Below are positions 53,201-60,700 of a DNA stretch of 64,000 nucleotides, piece by piece. The notes beneath the pieces are model-generated. The model did no database searches. It worked only from the letters and a program-made list of their open reading frames with translations, and was not told where the DNA came from. The DNA is taken from positions 54,564 to 118,563 of the forward strand of contig DASZTS010000078.1 of the NCBI GenBank assembly GCA_035547915.1, read 5' to 3'. The stretch comes from DASSFG01 sp035547915 (GTDB lineage: Bacteria; Planctomycetota; Planctomycetia; Pirellulales; JAICIG01). The number at the start of each line of letters is the position of its first letter. The first letter of the stretch is position 1. The translations under genes were made by a program, and so were the position numbers.

Positions 53201-55412
53201 CGATCAGTCGGCTTGGGACACGATCTACAAACGGAATTTGGAAGAGCAGCGGGCGGTTATCGAAGGGCTCGACCGTGATTCGTCCGCCCGTCGGGCTAAT
53301 CTTGCCGTCATCCAGTCCTTTGACAATGTCCTTCAAAAGCAGACGATCGGCCTCCAGCAATTCGCCCAAGCCCTTTCGGACCTCGAAATCGGCAACGAGC
53401 GTGCTAACAATCTCAACAATCTAAATCTAGGCTCGACGGGCAGCGGTCCCGCAGCCATCCAACTCTCTTCATTGCAAAAATCGCTGGGGAGTTTTGGGAC
53501 CCGAAATCTTGGCGGAGTGGCTTCCTATCTGGGTCGCCTCAGTCCAGCCATCTCCCAACAAGCCACGTCCGTAACGCTCGGCAACCAACTTCATGCGGCG
53601 TTGACGAATGGCTTTGGGTTGTCGGGGTTCGGCGACATGAACGAATTGCGTTCCGCTATGGGTTCGCAATTGACGCAAAACGGGATCGGCAGGAATTCCC
53701 AACTCTACGATCAGGTTTTCCGCAAACTGGATGAGATTGAGGAGCGTAACGACGGATCGAAGAACGATTTGCTTTCGGGAAAGGGAATGCAGGGGTTCGC
53801 CGACGACTTGCTAAAGCCGTTCGAATCCATGCGTGAGAGCCTCGAAAAGGTGGCGGCCGGCGTCGACCAACAGGGTACCAGACTGGTCGATTCCTTTGGC
53901 CACTTATCGCAGATTGCTAATTCCATCGGCGAGCAACGGGACACGAGCCGAGAACTCGCCTATTCCGCCGTACGTTATCGTGCGGGACGAATGGCCGACA
54001 AGTTCGGCGGAGACGTCACTTCATACCTTGGTGTCGGGGCCGGTCAGTCTTCCTTTCTTCAATCTCAACAGAGATTAACAGGGCTTTCTGGCATGGACGC
54101 AGTCGACCCATCCAAGATTGCGAGTAGGGCGATTGCCAACCGTGAACAAATGGCGGCCGCAAGCAACGCACTTCACGAAAACCCGATGGACGCCGGAGCG
54201 GCTTCTGCCCTTCGGACCTTCGAAAGTGCGGCCCAAAACTGCGTGAAGGCCCTCCACGAACTTTCAGACAGTTCAAAACTGAATGCGAGTTTGCAAGAGC
54301 GATTAGCAGTTCTGGACAGGGACAAAGAAGGCCGATTGGGTCTTGCCGAGAAAATGACGCTTGGAGGTCATCGAGAGCGGGCGGAGTTGGAACATGGAGC
54401 CCGAGCCGTCATCAAGGCCCGAGCCAAAGGATTGGACAGTTTGTCAGACCGGGAGAAACAACACGCATTCGGCTTGCTGGACAGTGCTAGCGACGTGCGT
54501 TTATTTGGCGGTGAAAGCACGGGATCAGACATTAAGCGGCAATTGCTGTCCAATTCTCGATTCGGCAAACTATTTTCTCAGACGAAGAACGATGCAGCAG
54601 AAGCCGAAGGATTGCATGGGCAGGTAATCGGCAACATGGACAAGGCGACGTCCGCAAGTGACGCTCTCGCCACTGTCCTGGAGCACCAGCAATCGTCATT
54701 CTTCAGCACCTTATCCGCAAATCAGCGGACGTTCCTCGAAACGCTCGGCGGGGCGTTGGGGCACGACGTGAAAATGCCCATGCCAGCCGTCCCGATTGGA
54801 CCGCCTCCCGCAATGGCCGGAATGCCTATGTCGGCGGCTCCCGTCGCCGGCGTCGTGTCCAATCCGATCCCGGGCGGTCCCGCCGCTCCCGGAAAGCCGC
54901 TCAGCGGTGACGCTCGGCGACAGGCTATGGCGAAGTTGTCCAACCTGCGAAACCTCGTCGGCCAGCATGCCTCATTCGGTTTGCCCACGAACGCTCTCGT
55001 CGATGAGATTTCGAAGACGAAGTTGAGCCTCGGGACGGGCCGCCAATTGCCGGGACGTGTCGACCGCCGAAAGGCGTACCAGGACCAGCAGGCCATCAGG
55101 AAGGCGGCCTACCAACAGAATCGGCAGGGGCGGCAGGACGCTTTCGATTCGAAGCACACCGATCGGTCGGGACAGACATTCTTGGAGGCGGCCAACAGGC
55201 TCGCCGCTCCGATTGAGCGATTTGATAAGGCCGTGGCGAAGATCCCTCATTCCATTGACTTCCAAGGCAGCGTAAAGCACGAGTTCATTTTCAACGGTGC
55301 GGAAACGCTGGCGGCCATTATGCCCAGCCTGCAAAAGCTCGTCGAGCAGAAGGCACGCGATATCGTGGACGCGAAATTGAAGAAGAATTTCCCCGACGCT
55401 CATATTTCGTAA
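50205..55412 (+). CDS. Phage tail length tape-measure protein
   Basis: The 1735-residue product has the TP901/PhageMin_Tail pattern: a hydrophobic segment near residues 105-125 (GFSVVAGTLLAVAGGL), then ESIQFQHGMVRLGTITG with the core alpha-helical domain (LGTSLGVSNKELLGVTDTLTQAG, SSIATGLKTIFTSLGDE) to about 400. The mark of tail tape measures, GGLIPGSGSGDTHPAMLEPGEFVVRK, is near 475-500. A second hydrophobic stretch lies near 800-825 (GSIGSLAGPWGIALGAATGAATGL). The rest is long helical sequence. Length would predict a tail of roughly 250 nm if the usual 0.15 nm per residue holds. No head, portal, terminase or tail-tube gene is recognisable nearby. AAGGGG lies before the ATG. Confidence 0.88.
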   Translation: MGSNHAFSLSARLSIYVDAKQVRQQINKALNFGGSSNLATNHLSPVQQQAAALQAKLAQTTAAAQKASVAVRGVAKSFGSASSAASAFGNSAGSALRRFAGFSVVAGTLLAVAGGLRSGVKESIQFQHGMVRLGTITGKTTAELSGLRSHIEGLGTSLGVSNKELLGVTDTLTQAGLSARETQQALSTLAKTSLAPTFGDMRTSAEGAIAVMGQFRSGVGDLEKQFGSMNRVAAKFAVESNDLIEVVRKSGGVYSQAGGSLSELLALFTAVRSKTRESASSIATGLKTIFTSLGDESRLRKLESLLNVRLTQGGRALDPFKQIGTLSAALKDEPTGSLLQSEVVKTLGGVRQAGKVIPLLKEYRTAVEALKVAQEGENSLAEDAARAQESLLVQLERVKNEYSALFNKLVDTDTFRNTTRAIMGLATSFAHLADTLMPLLPAMQALAAIKIGGAIMRAAPSFGRRVMGHASGGLIPGSGSGDTHPAMLEPGEFVVRKRAVQAIGVGNLNRLNSIKGYRHGGLVGAADDSYGFHGEGMSQKVADLIHVIEQDIRQRQQDLADRKAARTGSYSLSPTASPSAMSAARRKAAVANMLTIPMSGRADVYSSAAARPWGFDDIVADALNGPSATSPADAYSLASPARQRKASLGRGHSRAAREAAINARLRLTHREVLDDGTVRQYGDVGGYGSLLGRIRRPHLQAMSDSALSERGIASLSQPYFPTFSRIAARQGRIARVIAGGHGGMLKGMGGRSLRALHHVGGNLGRYGAAAAFIGSAYAPQAAEAAFGQTAGNFVGHTTQSAVVGGSIGSLAGPWGIALGAATGAATGLVSAFHQMEKEARQAKLGTALTELGNAADQFSQLLEKGIGNQASGKVVGTLNTLSARRSAAFANIDEEALGKVTEAESAGLGANRLIDRVFNGGHYYRNLSRKAQADAERQKIEMMGGDEGHYQTLLEQAIARPNRTGSVLDTVEGKRALQFRAELGTRREKAAIMEKGGDVDQSAWDTIYKRNLEEQRAVIEGLDRDSSARRANLAVIQSFDNVLQKQTIGLQQFAQALSDLEIGNERANNLNNLNLGSTGSGPAAIQLSSLQKSLGSFGTRNLGGVASYLGRLSPAISQQATSVTLGNQLHAALTNGFGLSGFGDMNELRSAMGSQLTQNGIGRNSQLYDQVFRKLDEIEERNDGSKNDLLSGKGMQGFADDLLKPFESMRESLEKVAAGVDQQGTRLVDSFGHLSQIANSIGEQRDTSRELAYSAVRYRAGRMADKFGGDVTSYLGVGAGQSSFLQSQQRLTGLSGMDAVDPSKIASRAIANREQMAAASNALHENPMDAGAASALRTFESAAQNCVKALHELSDSSKLNASLQERLAVLDRDKEGRLGLAEKMTLGGHRERAELEHGARAVIKARAKGLDSLSDREKQHAFGLLDSASDVRLFGGESTGSDIKRQLLSNSRFGKLFSQTKNDAAEAEGLHGQVIGNMDKATSASDALATVLEHQQSSFFSTLSANQRTFLETLGGALGHDVKMPMPAVPIGPPPAMAGMPMSAAPVAGVVSNPIPGGPAAPGKPLSGDARRQAMAKLSNLRNLVGQHASFGLPTNALVDEISKTKLSLGTGRQLPGRVDRRKAYQDQQAIRKAAYQQNRQGRQDAFDSKHTDRSGQTFLEAANRLAAPIERFDKAVAKIPHSIDFQGSVKHEFIFNGAETLAAIMPSLQKLVEQKARDIVDAKLKKNFPDAHIS

Positions 55413-55662
55413 ATCAAATATCGCCACTCGTCCAAACACAAACGCCAACGAAATATCCCTTTACAGAAAGGAGTTTCGTTGCGTTGGGAGTGTTAGATTG
55501 TTCTGCCCCTACAACAGCAATCGGCGAGTGGCTCTATATACGGCGGCTATGGCATTGGCCGCTTGGCGGTTCCCGTCGGCCGGTCCGTTAAAGGCTTCGG
55601 ATCGGCCGGCGGCCCGCCTCTCTTTTCCCATGCGAGGGATTATCCCTTTCTCAAAAACTCAA

Positions 55663-55866
55663 ATGCGATTAGACGGATTCGACGTTTGTACGCTGGCCAA
55701 CCCAGCCAACCCCATCAAACACGGAACGAGCAAGCAATCGACGCAAATCAACGGGGTCGATATGCAGACAAATTCGGACTACGTCCGGAGCAACCCCGAA
55801 GGACAGGCCGACATCACGGCCCGTTTCACGGACAAGTATGATGACGAGACATACTATACCAGTTAA
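55663..55866 (+). CDS. Possible small protein, 67 residues
   Basis: Frame starts MRLDGFDVCTLANPANPIKH and ends in an acidic tail (FTDKYDDETYYTS) that overlaps the next gene by 29 bases. No ribosome-binding site; an alternative start is the ATG at 55768. The region just before the start carries the 17-bp repeated motif (55642-55658). Family unknown. Confidence 0.35.
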   Translation: MRLDGFDVCTLANPANPIKHGTSKQSTQINGVDMQTNSDYVRSNPEGQADITARFTDKYDDETYYTS

Positions 55867-56053
55867 CAAATATCGGGCGATCCTCGTCATGGAAGCCCGC
55901 GTGGTCGAATGCGGCCCCGATGGCGAGCCCAACGGTGACCCGCCCAAACATCGGACGGCCGACCTGATAACGATCGAGCGGCCCACTCTCGACGAGGCCA
56001 TCAACGAACTCAATAGTGCCTTCGATAGGCTTAACAATGTCCGAACAACCTGA
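55838..56053 (+). CDS. Small element protein, 71 residues
   Basis: MMTRHTIPVNKYRAILVMEA, then an acidic/polar region (VECGPDGEPNGDPPKHRTADL) and a helix (TLDEAINELNSAFDRLNNV). The C-terminus overlaps the next gene by 17 bases. Family unknown. Confidence 0.55.
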   Translation: MMTRHTIPVNKYRAILVMEARVVECGPDGEPNGDPPKHRTADLITIERPTLDEAINELNSAFDRLNNVRTT

Positions 56054-56174
56054 CGACTACAGCGACGAGCAAGGAAATGCCGTTGCGGCCCTGTTAGCCG
56101 AGCCTTCCGAGGCGGAAAAACGGCGTTTTGCGTTGGCGGCACTCCTGAAAAAGCAGGCGGAAGACAATGCCTGA
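56037..56174 (+). CDS. 45-residue protein with EAEKRRFALAALL helix
   Basis: Too short to be listed easily but bounded by overlaps on both sides: it begins inside the preceding gene and ends 8 bases into the next. AEPSEAEKRRFALAALLKKQ matches in pattern a stretch of the gene at 56462 (EPTEAEKLAFAKLVADL). Confidence 0.5.
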   Translation: MSEQPDDYSDEQGNAVAALLAEPSEAEKRRFALAALLKKQAEDNA

Positions 56175-56481
56175 TTATCGGCTACAGCATTTCATGCGGC
56201 AGACCGAGGACCGTCTGCAAGCTAGGAAATCCGACCGGCCCGGACGATTGGGCAACCCTAACGACGATCGCAAGGTTTTCGACAGGGAACCACGAGTCAA
56301 GGACGTCGCAGACGAGAGCACAAGTATCGGCACTCCGATGAACACCACGACGTATTTGCCGGGCGGCACCTTTCACAAGTCGCCTACCGGCGACGTCGGC
56401 GAAGACGAGGACACCCTCGATGATACCGACGACAACAACGACGACGAACTAGGGGGCGACAGTGGCGACGAATACGATTGA
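56167..56481 (+). CDS. Acidic-tailed element protein, 104 residues
   Basis: N-terminus MPDYRLQHFMRQTEDRLQAR is basic and helical; the last 30 residues are dominated by D, E and N (EDEDTLDDTDDNNDDELGGD). The tail overlaps the next gene. Acidic tails of this kind occur in DNA-mimic or histone-like binding proteins, but nothing proves that here. Confidence 0.55.
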   Translation: MPDYRLQHFMRQTEDRLQARKSDRPGRLGNPNDDRKVFDREPRVKDVADESTSIGTPMNTTTYLPGGTFHKSPTGDVGEDEDTLDDTDDNNDDELGGDSGDEYD

Positions 56482-56935
56482 CAATCCTACGATTGTGCCC
56501 TGCCATACGGCGGTCCGGGCTGCGGATGGGCTGACCTTCGCAGGCGAGCTGGAACGCGAGCCGACCGAGGCCGAAAAGCTGGCCTTCGCAAAACTGGTGG
56601 CCGACCTTCCCGACGGCGACAGCCGTGACGACGAGGCCGAACTCCAGAGATTGCAAAAAGCGGTCGAGGGGCTCGAAGCGGACATTGCGGCACTCTTGGC
56701 CGGGAAATCTCCGAAAGACGAAACGGCCGAAACGGCCGAGAAAGAGAACACGATGGGCAAGGCGACGCCTACTAAACTCACGCGAACCGAAACGCTGTCG
56801 GGATATCTGGCCGTCAAAGGCAATCCCGAGAAGGACGTACGCGGGTCCGACGACGCTATCACGTCCGCCCGTGACAAATTCAAACGCCGTTTCCTCGATG
56901 GACTCCAAAAGACGGACGGTCGGCGGGGCACGTAA
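56462..56935 (+). CDS. Modular small protein, 157 residues
   Basis: Starts at GTG with AGGGGG 6 bases upstream. The first half contains EREPTEAEKLAFAKLVADLP, like the 45-residue gene before it; a coiled coil follows (LQRLQKAVEGLEADIAALLAG); the last 45 residues (YLAVKGNPEKDVRGSDDAI, ARDKFKRRFLDGLQ) match the whole gene that follows. It looks like a fusion of the two neighbouring modules. Stop abuts the next start. Confidence 0.6.
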   Translation: MATNTIDNPTIVPCHTAVRAADGLTFAGELEREPTEAEKLAFAKLVADLPDGDSRDDEAELQRLQKAVEGLEADIAALLAGKSPKDETAETAEKENTMGKATPTKLTRTETLSGYLAVKGNPEKDVRGSDDAITSARDKFKRRFLDGLQKTDGRRGT

Positions 56936-57205
56936 ATGAAGGACCTGACAACGACGATCGGCAACGACCGACTGACGATCCCGGCCCATATCTGGAGAGC
57001 GTTCGCGGGCGAGACCGAGACCGAATCGGCGACCGCAGCGGAAGCCGGTCTGACGCCGAAGGACAAATCGCTTTCTGAAAAACTTGCAAAACACCTCATC
57101 GCCAAGGGCAATCCGCAGCGGACCGATGAGGGATTGGAGACCGATCCCAACGTGACCGCACGGGCACGGGCGAGTTTCCGCCAACGTGTGCTCGACGGCG
57201 ATTGA
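56936..57205 (+). CDS. Small protein paralogous to preceding C-terminus, 89 residues
   Basis: IPAHIWRAFAGETETESATAAEAG and a C-terminus KGNPQRTDEGLETDPNVTAR, ARASFRQRVLDGD. The shared pattern with the gene before is KGNP-x(10-12)-D-x(3-4)-T/S-AR-x2-F-x2-R-x-LDG. This suggests duplication. Family unknown. Confidence 0.55.
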   Translation: MKDLTTTIGNDRLTIPAHIWRAFAGETETESATAAEAGLTPKDKSLSEKLAKHLIAKGNPQRTDEGLETDPNVTARARASFRQRVLDGD

Positions 57206-57217
57206 GGAAAGGGAATT

Positions 57218-57406
57218 ATGCCCACCACATTCGCCCCACATTGCGGGCCGACCGCATGGAACATTTACCGGGCTCGCTATGAGTCCCGAGCCAAATCGCC
57301 GAACGGCGATCAAAAGGAAAACGCCAATAATGCATCAACAGTTCAGGGGGGCTCCGGCCTCCGAAGTAAACCCTCCAAAAGGGTATCTTCCGCCGCACCG
57401 AGATAG
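57218..57406 (+). CDS. Small protein, 62 residues
   Basis: MPTTFAPHCGPTAWNIYRARYESR with a strong upstream site (GAGGAAAGGG, 6 bases away). Overlaps the next reading frame. Basic, Ser/Lys-rich C-terminus. Unknown family. Confidence 0.45.
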   Translation: MPTTFAPHCGPTAWNIYRARYESRAKSPNGDQKENANNASTVQGGSGLRSKPSKRVSSAAPR

Positions 57407-57824
57407 GTCGTTCAAGATCGCAGATATCACGGCCCCGGCCCGCCCCGAGGGCAACGGCCCGAACATCTCATCGGGCAACGCCCAGTCGATCGCACACACG
57501 TTCCGCCTGCTCGCCGACGGCCGCCCGCACGATGAAATCAAGCGTCTGACGGGCATTTCGGCGACGCTCTTTGAGCAGACCTTGGACATTGTCCAGAAGC
57601 TCCTCGACCTGCACCCCGACACGACGTTGATCGTGCTCGAACGCATCGCGAGCGGCATGCCCGACCACGAGTTGCGGGCGGGTTGCTCTGCCCGGGACTA
57701 TGACGAGGCGACCTCCATCGCGGCCCGAATCCACGCCGTCTACTCCCGTCGGGACGCCGAGGAACACCGCATGATGCGGGACGTGGCGAAGCGGCGGCGA
57801 CGAAAGCCTAAGCCCCGTGCCTAG
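57279..57824 (+). CDS. Helical element protein, about 181 residues
   Basis: Frame is open from before 57279; starts at 57279 (MSPEPNRRTAIKR) or 57330 (MHQQFRGAP, with AAAAGGAAAA upstream) are both possible. The body (IAHTFRLLADGRPHDEIKRLTGI, LFEQTLDIVQKLLDLHPDTTL, LERIASGMPDHELRAGCSARD) is helical with HTH-like repeats, and the C-terminus is very basic (KRRRRKPKPRA). A DNA-binding role is plausible. Its stop overlaps the next gene. Confidence 0.6.
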   Translation: MSPEPNRRTAIKRKTPIMHQQFRGAPASEVNPPKGYLPPHRDRSFKIADITAPARPEGNGPNISSGNAQSIAHTFRLLADGRPHDEIKRLTGISATLFEQTLDIVQKLLDLHPDTTLIVLERIASGMPDHELRAGCSARDYDEATSIAARIHAVYSRRDAEEHRMMRDVAKRRRRKPKPRA

Positions 57825-58026
57825 GCGGCTCCCCGAGTCGCACACCGGCGTAAACCGCCGGGACTGCCGACGAGCCTATCGGGACAAACTGTTGGCCGGC
57901 TACGGGGGCGGCAAAGGCAAACGGCCCGAATCGTGGAACAGGTTCGACGAGCGGACGGGGCGATATCTCTATTGCGGTCCGGGGCGGTCGTTTGATTCGA
58001 GCCAATGGCAGATAATGCGTCGCTGA
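57817..58026 (+). CDS. Basic protein, 69 residues
   Basis: Starts at GTG overlapping the preceding stop. MPRRLPESHTGVNRRDCRRAYR and LLAGYGGGKGKRPESWNRFDE; Arg/Lys-rich with a single Cys pair (RDCRR, YLYCGPG). Last gene before a hairpin terminator. Family unknown. Confidence 0.55.
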   Translation: MPRRLPESHTGVNRRDCRRAYRDKLLAGYGGGKGKRPESWNRFDERTGRYLYCGPGRSFDSSQWQIMRR

Positions 58027-58096
58027 TCGCTTCCGACGGTCGGCGGACGAAGGGGCTCGCAGGTTCTTACCCTCTCCTGCGTGCCCGGATAACTCG

Positions 58097-58140
58097 GCGG
58101 GTGTCTAGTCCTTAGCGGGATTGGGCACCCGCTTTTTATT
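58097..58140 (+). terminator. Probable rho-independent terminator
   Basis: GCGGGTG (58097-58103) pairs with CACCCGC (58126-58132), or AGCGGG (58113-58118) with CCCGCT (58128-58133), followed by TTTTTATTTT. Ends the small-gene run. Confidence 0.7.
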
Positions 58141-58196
58141 TTGCCACGCAAAATGTCTTGGAAATGATCGGATTTACATTATCGGGCTCGCCCGAT

Positions 58197-58481
58197 TTAG
58201 AAAGGAAGTTGTCCCTTCCGTCGGCCCGTCAGCCAAATCTCGCCGTCGACCCGCCCGTCCCGCACGAAGAATTCGGACGGCCGGCCGTCGTCCCCGCTCT
58301 CGCTCTCGGCGGGCTCCAATTGCTTGGCGATTTCCCTATACGATCGGTAAACCCTCGGGCTCTCCTTATCCGAATAGCAAAGCGTGCCATCGTCTATGGC
58401 CCCGGTCGCCCGCAAATGTCGGAGTTCGGCACTGTCCACGGGGCCTTGGAAGTTCATGCCGATTTCGTACCGCCAGCCCAT
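58197..58481 (-). CDS. Small protein, 94 residues
   Basis: MGWRYEIGMNFQGPVDSAELRHL, ATGAIDDGTLCYSDKESPRVYRSYREI and a C-terminus GEIWLTGRRKGQLPF. AAAGGGAA lies before the ATG at 58481; an earlier in-frame ATG is less likely. Transcribed opposite to the small-gene run and with the next gene. Family unknown. Confidence 0.6.
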   Translation of the reverse strand: MGWRYEIGMNFQGPVDSAELRHLRATGAIDDGTLCYSDKESPRVYRSYREIAKQLEPAESESGDDGRPSEFFVRDGRVDGEIWLTGRRKGQLPF

Positions 58482-58501
58482 GAAATTCCCTTTCTTTAAT
58501 A

Positions 58502-58738
58502 TCAAAAGCCGCCAAATCCCCAACCGCTCGGCTCCCCGCTAATCCAATCGTCGAAATTCTGACACCGCTCCAACAGGTCGAGCTGCTCTTGGAGTTCTTC
58601 CTTGTCGTCCCCCTCCAATCCCTCCAGCATATCCTCCAATGCTGCCATGCCAGCAAGACGGGCATCATACCACGTGCCGTGCTCACGCCCTTTCTCAATC
58701 ACCAGCTTGCCGTTCCGTACCTTTACGTTGTATTTCAT
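58502..58738 (-). CDS. Small acidic protein, 78 residues
   Basis: MKYNVKVRNGKLVIEKGREH (a beta-hairpin), then helices ALEDMLEGLEGDDKEELQEQLDLLE, and an acidic/aromatic C-terminus. About 20 bases before the next gene on the same strand. Phage-like in size and charge; unknown function. Confidence 0.55.
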   Translation of the reverse strand: MKYNVKVRNGKLVIEKGREHGTWYDARLAGMAALEDMLEGLEGDDKEELQEQLDLLERCQNFDDWISGEPSGWGFGGF

Positions 58739-58899
58739 AGGTTATGTCTTTCTGTTTTGAGCAGCCGTCGAAAAAACAAGGAATTCCTTGTTTTCTTTTG
58801 TAATCGACGACAAAAAACAATTCCGTATGTGGTCCTCGCACGCGTAAAAGATGGTCTCGCCTGCGATGGCATGGCGAAGCCATTTACTAAGTGTCCACC

Positions 58900-59568
58900 T
58901 CATGCGGCCGCCGCTAGGTCCTTAGCGATCTTCCAAACCGTGCCCCGGTTCCAAGGCCGCCCGGATCGACTGGGAACGCCTTCCGCATTGAGGGTAGCGG
59001 CTATCTCAACGTTGCCATAGCCTGCGTCTATGAGCTGGCGTAGACGCTCCAGGGCGACGTCTTCGCCTTCCTTGCTGCCGAACGGCTTGTCGCCCTCGCA
59101 GCGGCCCTTCCTCGCTTTCACAATCTCACGCCCCTTGCGGAGCTTGCGTACCAGCAAGCGGCGGTCCAGCTCGGCGAACACGCCCTGAATTTGCACAAGG
59201 GCACGCCGCATCGGGTCCTCTTCCATCGACGCCGTCACGTTCTCGCCCGTCGTGGCGGATATGAGCGTAAGACCTTCGCTTGCAAGCTTGGCCAGCAAGC
59301 TGCTTTGCACGAGGATATCACGGGCCAGCCGATCCAACGACTCGACTATCACGGTTTTCACGCCGTTGGATAACATAGCCTCCAGCATTTCCATGAAGGC
59401 CGGCCGGTCAGCGTCCGTGCCCGTATACACGTCCTCGTAGACGTTTACTATTTCGTATCCGTTCTGCTGTGCAAAGCCGTATACGGTCTCATGCTGGCGA
59501 TCTAAACCGGTCCCTTGGAGCTGGCCCTTGCCGCTGATCCTTTTGTAAGCGAATGCACGAGTTATCAT
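58900..59568 (-). CDS. Serine recombinase (resolvase/invertase type)
   Basis: The 222-residue product has the catalytic serine in YKRISGKGQ (near residue 9-11), the conserved VIVESLDRLARD with the second catalytic arginine and aspartate, AVFAELDRRLLVRKLRKG at the long E helix, and a C-terminal HTH (YGNVEIAATLNAEGVPSRSGRPWNRGTVWKI). Size and domain order match resolvase/invertase serine recombinases, which catalyse site-specific exchange or inversion. Only part of the element also carrying a tyrosine integrase uses such enzymes, so it may serve a separate inversion or resolution reaction. The start at 59568 is taken because the recombinase domain starts there. Confidence 0.92.
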   Translation of the reverse strand: MITRAFAYKRISGKGQLQGTGLDRQHETVYGFAQQNGYEIVNVYEDVYTGTDADRPAFMEMLEAMLSNGVKTVIVESLDRLARDILVQSSLLAKLASEGLTLISATTGENVTASMEEDPMRRALVQIQGVFAELDRRLLVRKLRKGREIVKARKGRCEGDKPFGSKEGEDVALERLRQLIDAGYGNVEIAATLNAEGVPSRSGRPWNRGTVWKIAKDLAAAA

Positions 59569-59829
59569 CTGAGTATCCGTTCCGGATTGTGTGTGGCAAT
59601 TCATATGAGAAGTGTACGCCCGAATCGTATATTCGTCAATAGTTCCACGGCTTTATTGACGGAATGCTTGTGGTCGTTTTCGGACCATCGGAGTTCGTTA
59701 ACATTTGGAAAGAAAACCTACCGCCGAGGCCCTTGGGGGATGGTAGTGGGGGGAGTTTATCTGGTCAGTTTTTGGGTCCCTCGGGCGAGTGGCCACGCCG
59801 GCGGGGCGTACAAAAACAGCGGGCTTGCC

Positions 59830-59845
59830 GAAAATGTACATTTTC
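59830..59845. promoter_or_regulatory. 16-bp perfect palindrome, probable operator
   Basis: GAAAATGTACATTTTC is fully self-complementary. AT-rich arms and position about 60 bases before the promoter suit a dimeric repressor or recombinase site. Confidence 0.5.
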
Positions 59846-59890
59846 CAGTTTCGGCTCGGAAATGTCGGTTTTCGATCCTAAAATGTTGAA

Positions 59891-59902
59891 GAACATATGT
59901 TC
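59891..59902. promoter_or_regulatory. 12-bp perfect palindrome, probable operator
   Basis: GAACATATGTTC lies just 3 bases before the -35 box. Binding there would affect transcription of the lipoprotein gene. Confidence 0.5.
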
Positions 59903-59905
59903 AGA

Positions 59906-59934
59906 TTGATGGTCAAAGGTACATAATGTATAAA
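59906..59934 (+). promoter_or_regulatory. Sigma-70 promoter
   Basis: TTGATG at 59906-59911, spacer of exactly 17 bases, TATAAA at 59929-59934. The transcript would reach the lipoprotein gene after a leader of about 140 bases. Confidence 0.65.
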
Positions 59935-60083
59935 TTGGGTAGCCGGCGAGCATGTAAGGCACCGAGGACGGCCGGCGGGTCGGAGGGGGGAAGGAAAAGA
60001 GGTCGGACGGACTCGCATGCGGCCCCGATCGGCAAGGAAGGTCGGTCGGGTCTGCGGAAGATCATAAACGGGAGGACGAAGGT

Positions 60084-60518
60084 ATGAGGATCGCTTTGGC
60101 GATGTTGGTGTGCGTGGCCGGTTGCTCAAGGGAGAGTCCCGAGGCGGCCTTCAAGAGGATCATGGCCCCGAAGGTCGGGAAGATCGAAAACACCGAGTTC
60201 AAGGCCCCGTCGGGCTTCACGTACAAGGTCGGGACGGTCCGCTATGACGTGGTCAAGACGGACTCGCTGATTACGCCGTTCGCCGCGAAGATCGTCTTCG
60301 ACCTTGAGGAAGGCGGCACGGAATCAAGGCCATCGCACGCGGGCGAGTTCACGGCCGACTACGCGTACACGGAAGACCGTTGGCGGTACCGCGACTCGAA
60401 TTTCCATTTCCTGATCGAGGGAGTGCGGGCCGACGATGGGAGCTGGCTTATCCCCTCCCGACCTTGGGACGAGCCCGGCCACCAGATAGCCCGAGAGTGC
60501 GGGCTCAACATCGAATAG
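60084..60518 (+). CDS. Small lipoprotein of the element
   Basis: The 144-residue product has a lipoprotein signal with lipobox VAGC (MRIALAMLVCVAGCSRES), so residue 14 would be lipid-modified and the protein anchored in a membrane facing outwards. The mature part is beta-rich (FTYKVGTVRYDVVKTDSLIT, KIVFDLEEGG, DYAYTEDRWRYRDSNFHFLI). GGAGG sits before the ATG. Phage- or element-encoded lipoproteins often act in surface exclusion or fitness; that is only a possibility. A terminator follows. Confidence 0.75.
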   Translation: MRIALAMLVCVAGCSRESPEAAFKRIMAPKVGKIENTEFKAPSGFTYKVGTVRYDVVKTDSLITPFAAKIVFDLEEGGTESRPSHAGEFTADYAYTEDRWRYRDSNFHFLIEGVRADDGSWLIPSRPWDEPGHQIARECGLNIE

Positions 60519-60700
60519 ACGCCGCGAGTGCGTCCGCAGCCGTCACGATGGCGGCCATTAGCCTCCGTCTCGGGTTCGCTCGGGGCGGGGGCTTTTTTGT
60601 TTGGGACAGGCAGGGCTACCTGAAGCGGCCGACAATGCGGGCAGTTGACGGCAGAAGGCGAAATCTGCCGTTTGCAATCGGGGCAATCGATGAGGGCCAT
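60359..60700 (-). CDS. Possible zinc-ribbon protein, probably truncated
   Basis: MALIDCPDCKRQISPSAVNC PHC is the usual start of short zinc-ribbon proteins (C-x2-C...C-x2-C). The later part of the frame runs antisense to the lipoprotein gene and is not convincing, so the gene is either very short or has lost its C-terminus. Confidence 0.35.
   Translation of the reverse strand: MALIDCPDCKRQISPSAVNCPHCRPLQVALPVPNKKAPAPSEPETEANGRHRDGCGRTRGVYSMLSPHSRAIWWPGSSQGREGISQLPSSARTPSIRKWKFESRYRQRSSVYA
60560..60598 (+). terminator. Probable rho-independent terminator
   Basis: AGCCTCCG (60560-60567) pairs with CGGGGGCT (60586-60593) with one wobble, followed by six Ts. It ends the lipoprotein transcript. 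Confidence 0.6.

Larger units (their letters stand above)
59569..60083. other. Intergenic region with palindromes and a promoter
   Basis: About 515 bases between the recombinase (minus) and the lipoprotein gene (plus). It holds two perfect palindromes and a sigma-70 promoter, listed separately. Otherwise no gene is seen. Confidence 0.5.

Noticed and set aside
55498..55662. Extension of the 55663 gene to a TTG start at 55498
   Set aside because: No ribosome site, rare start codon, and composition of the first 55 codons is not protein-like.
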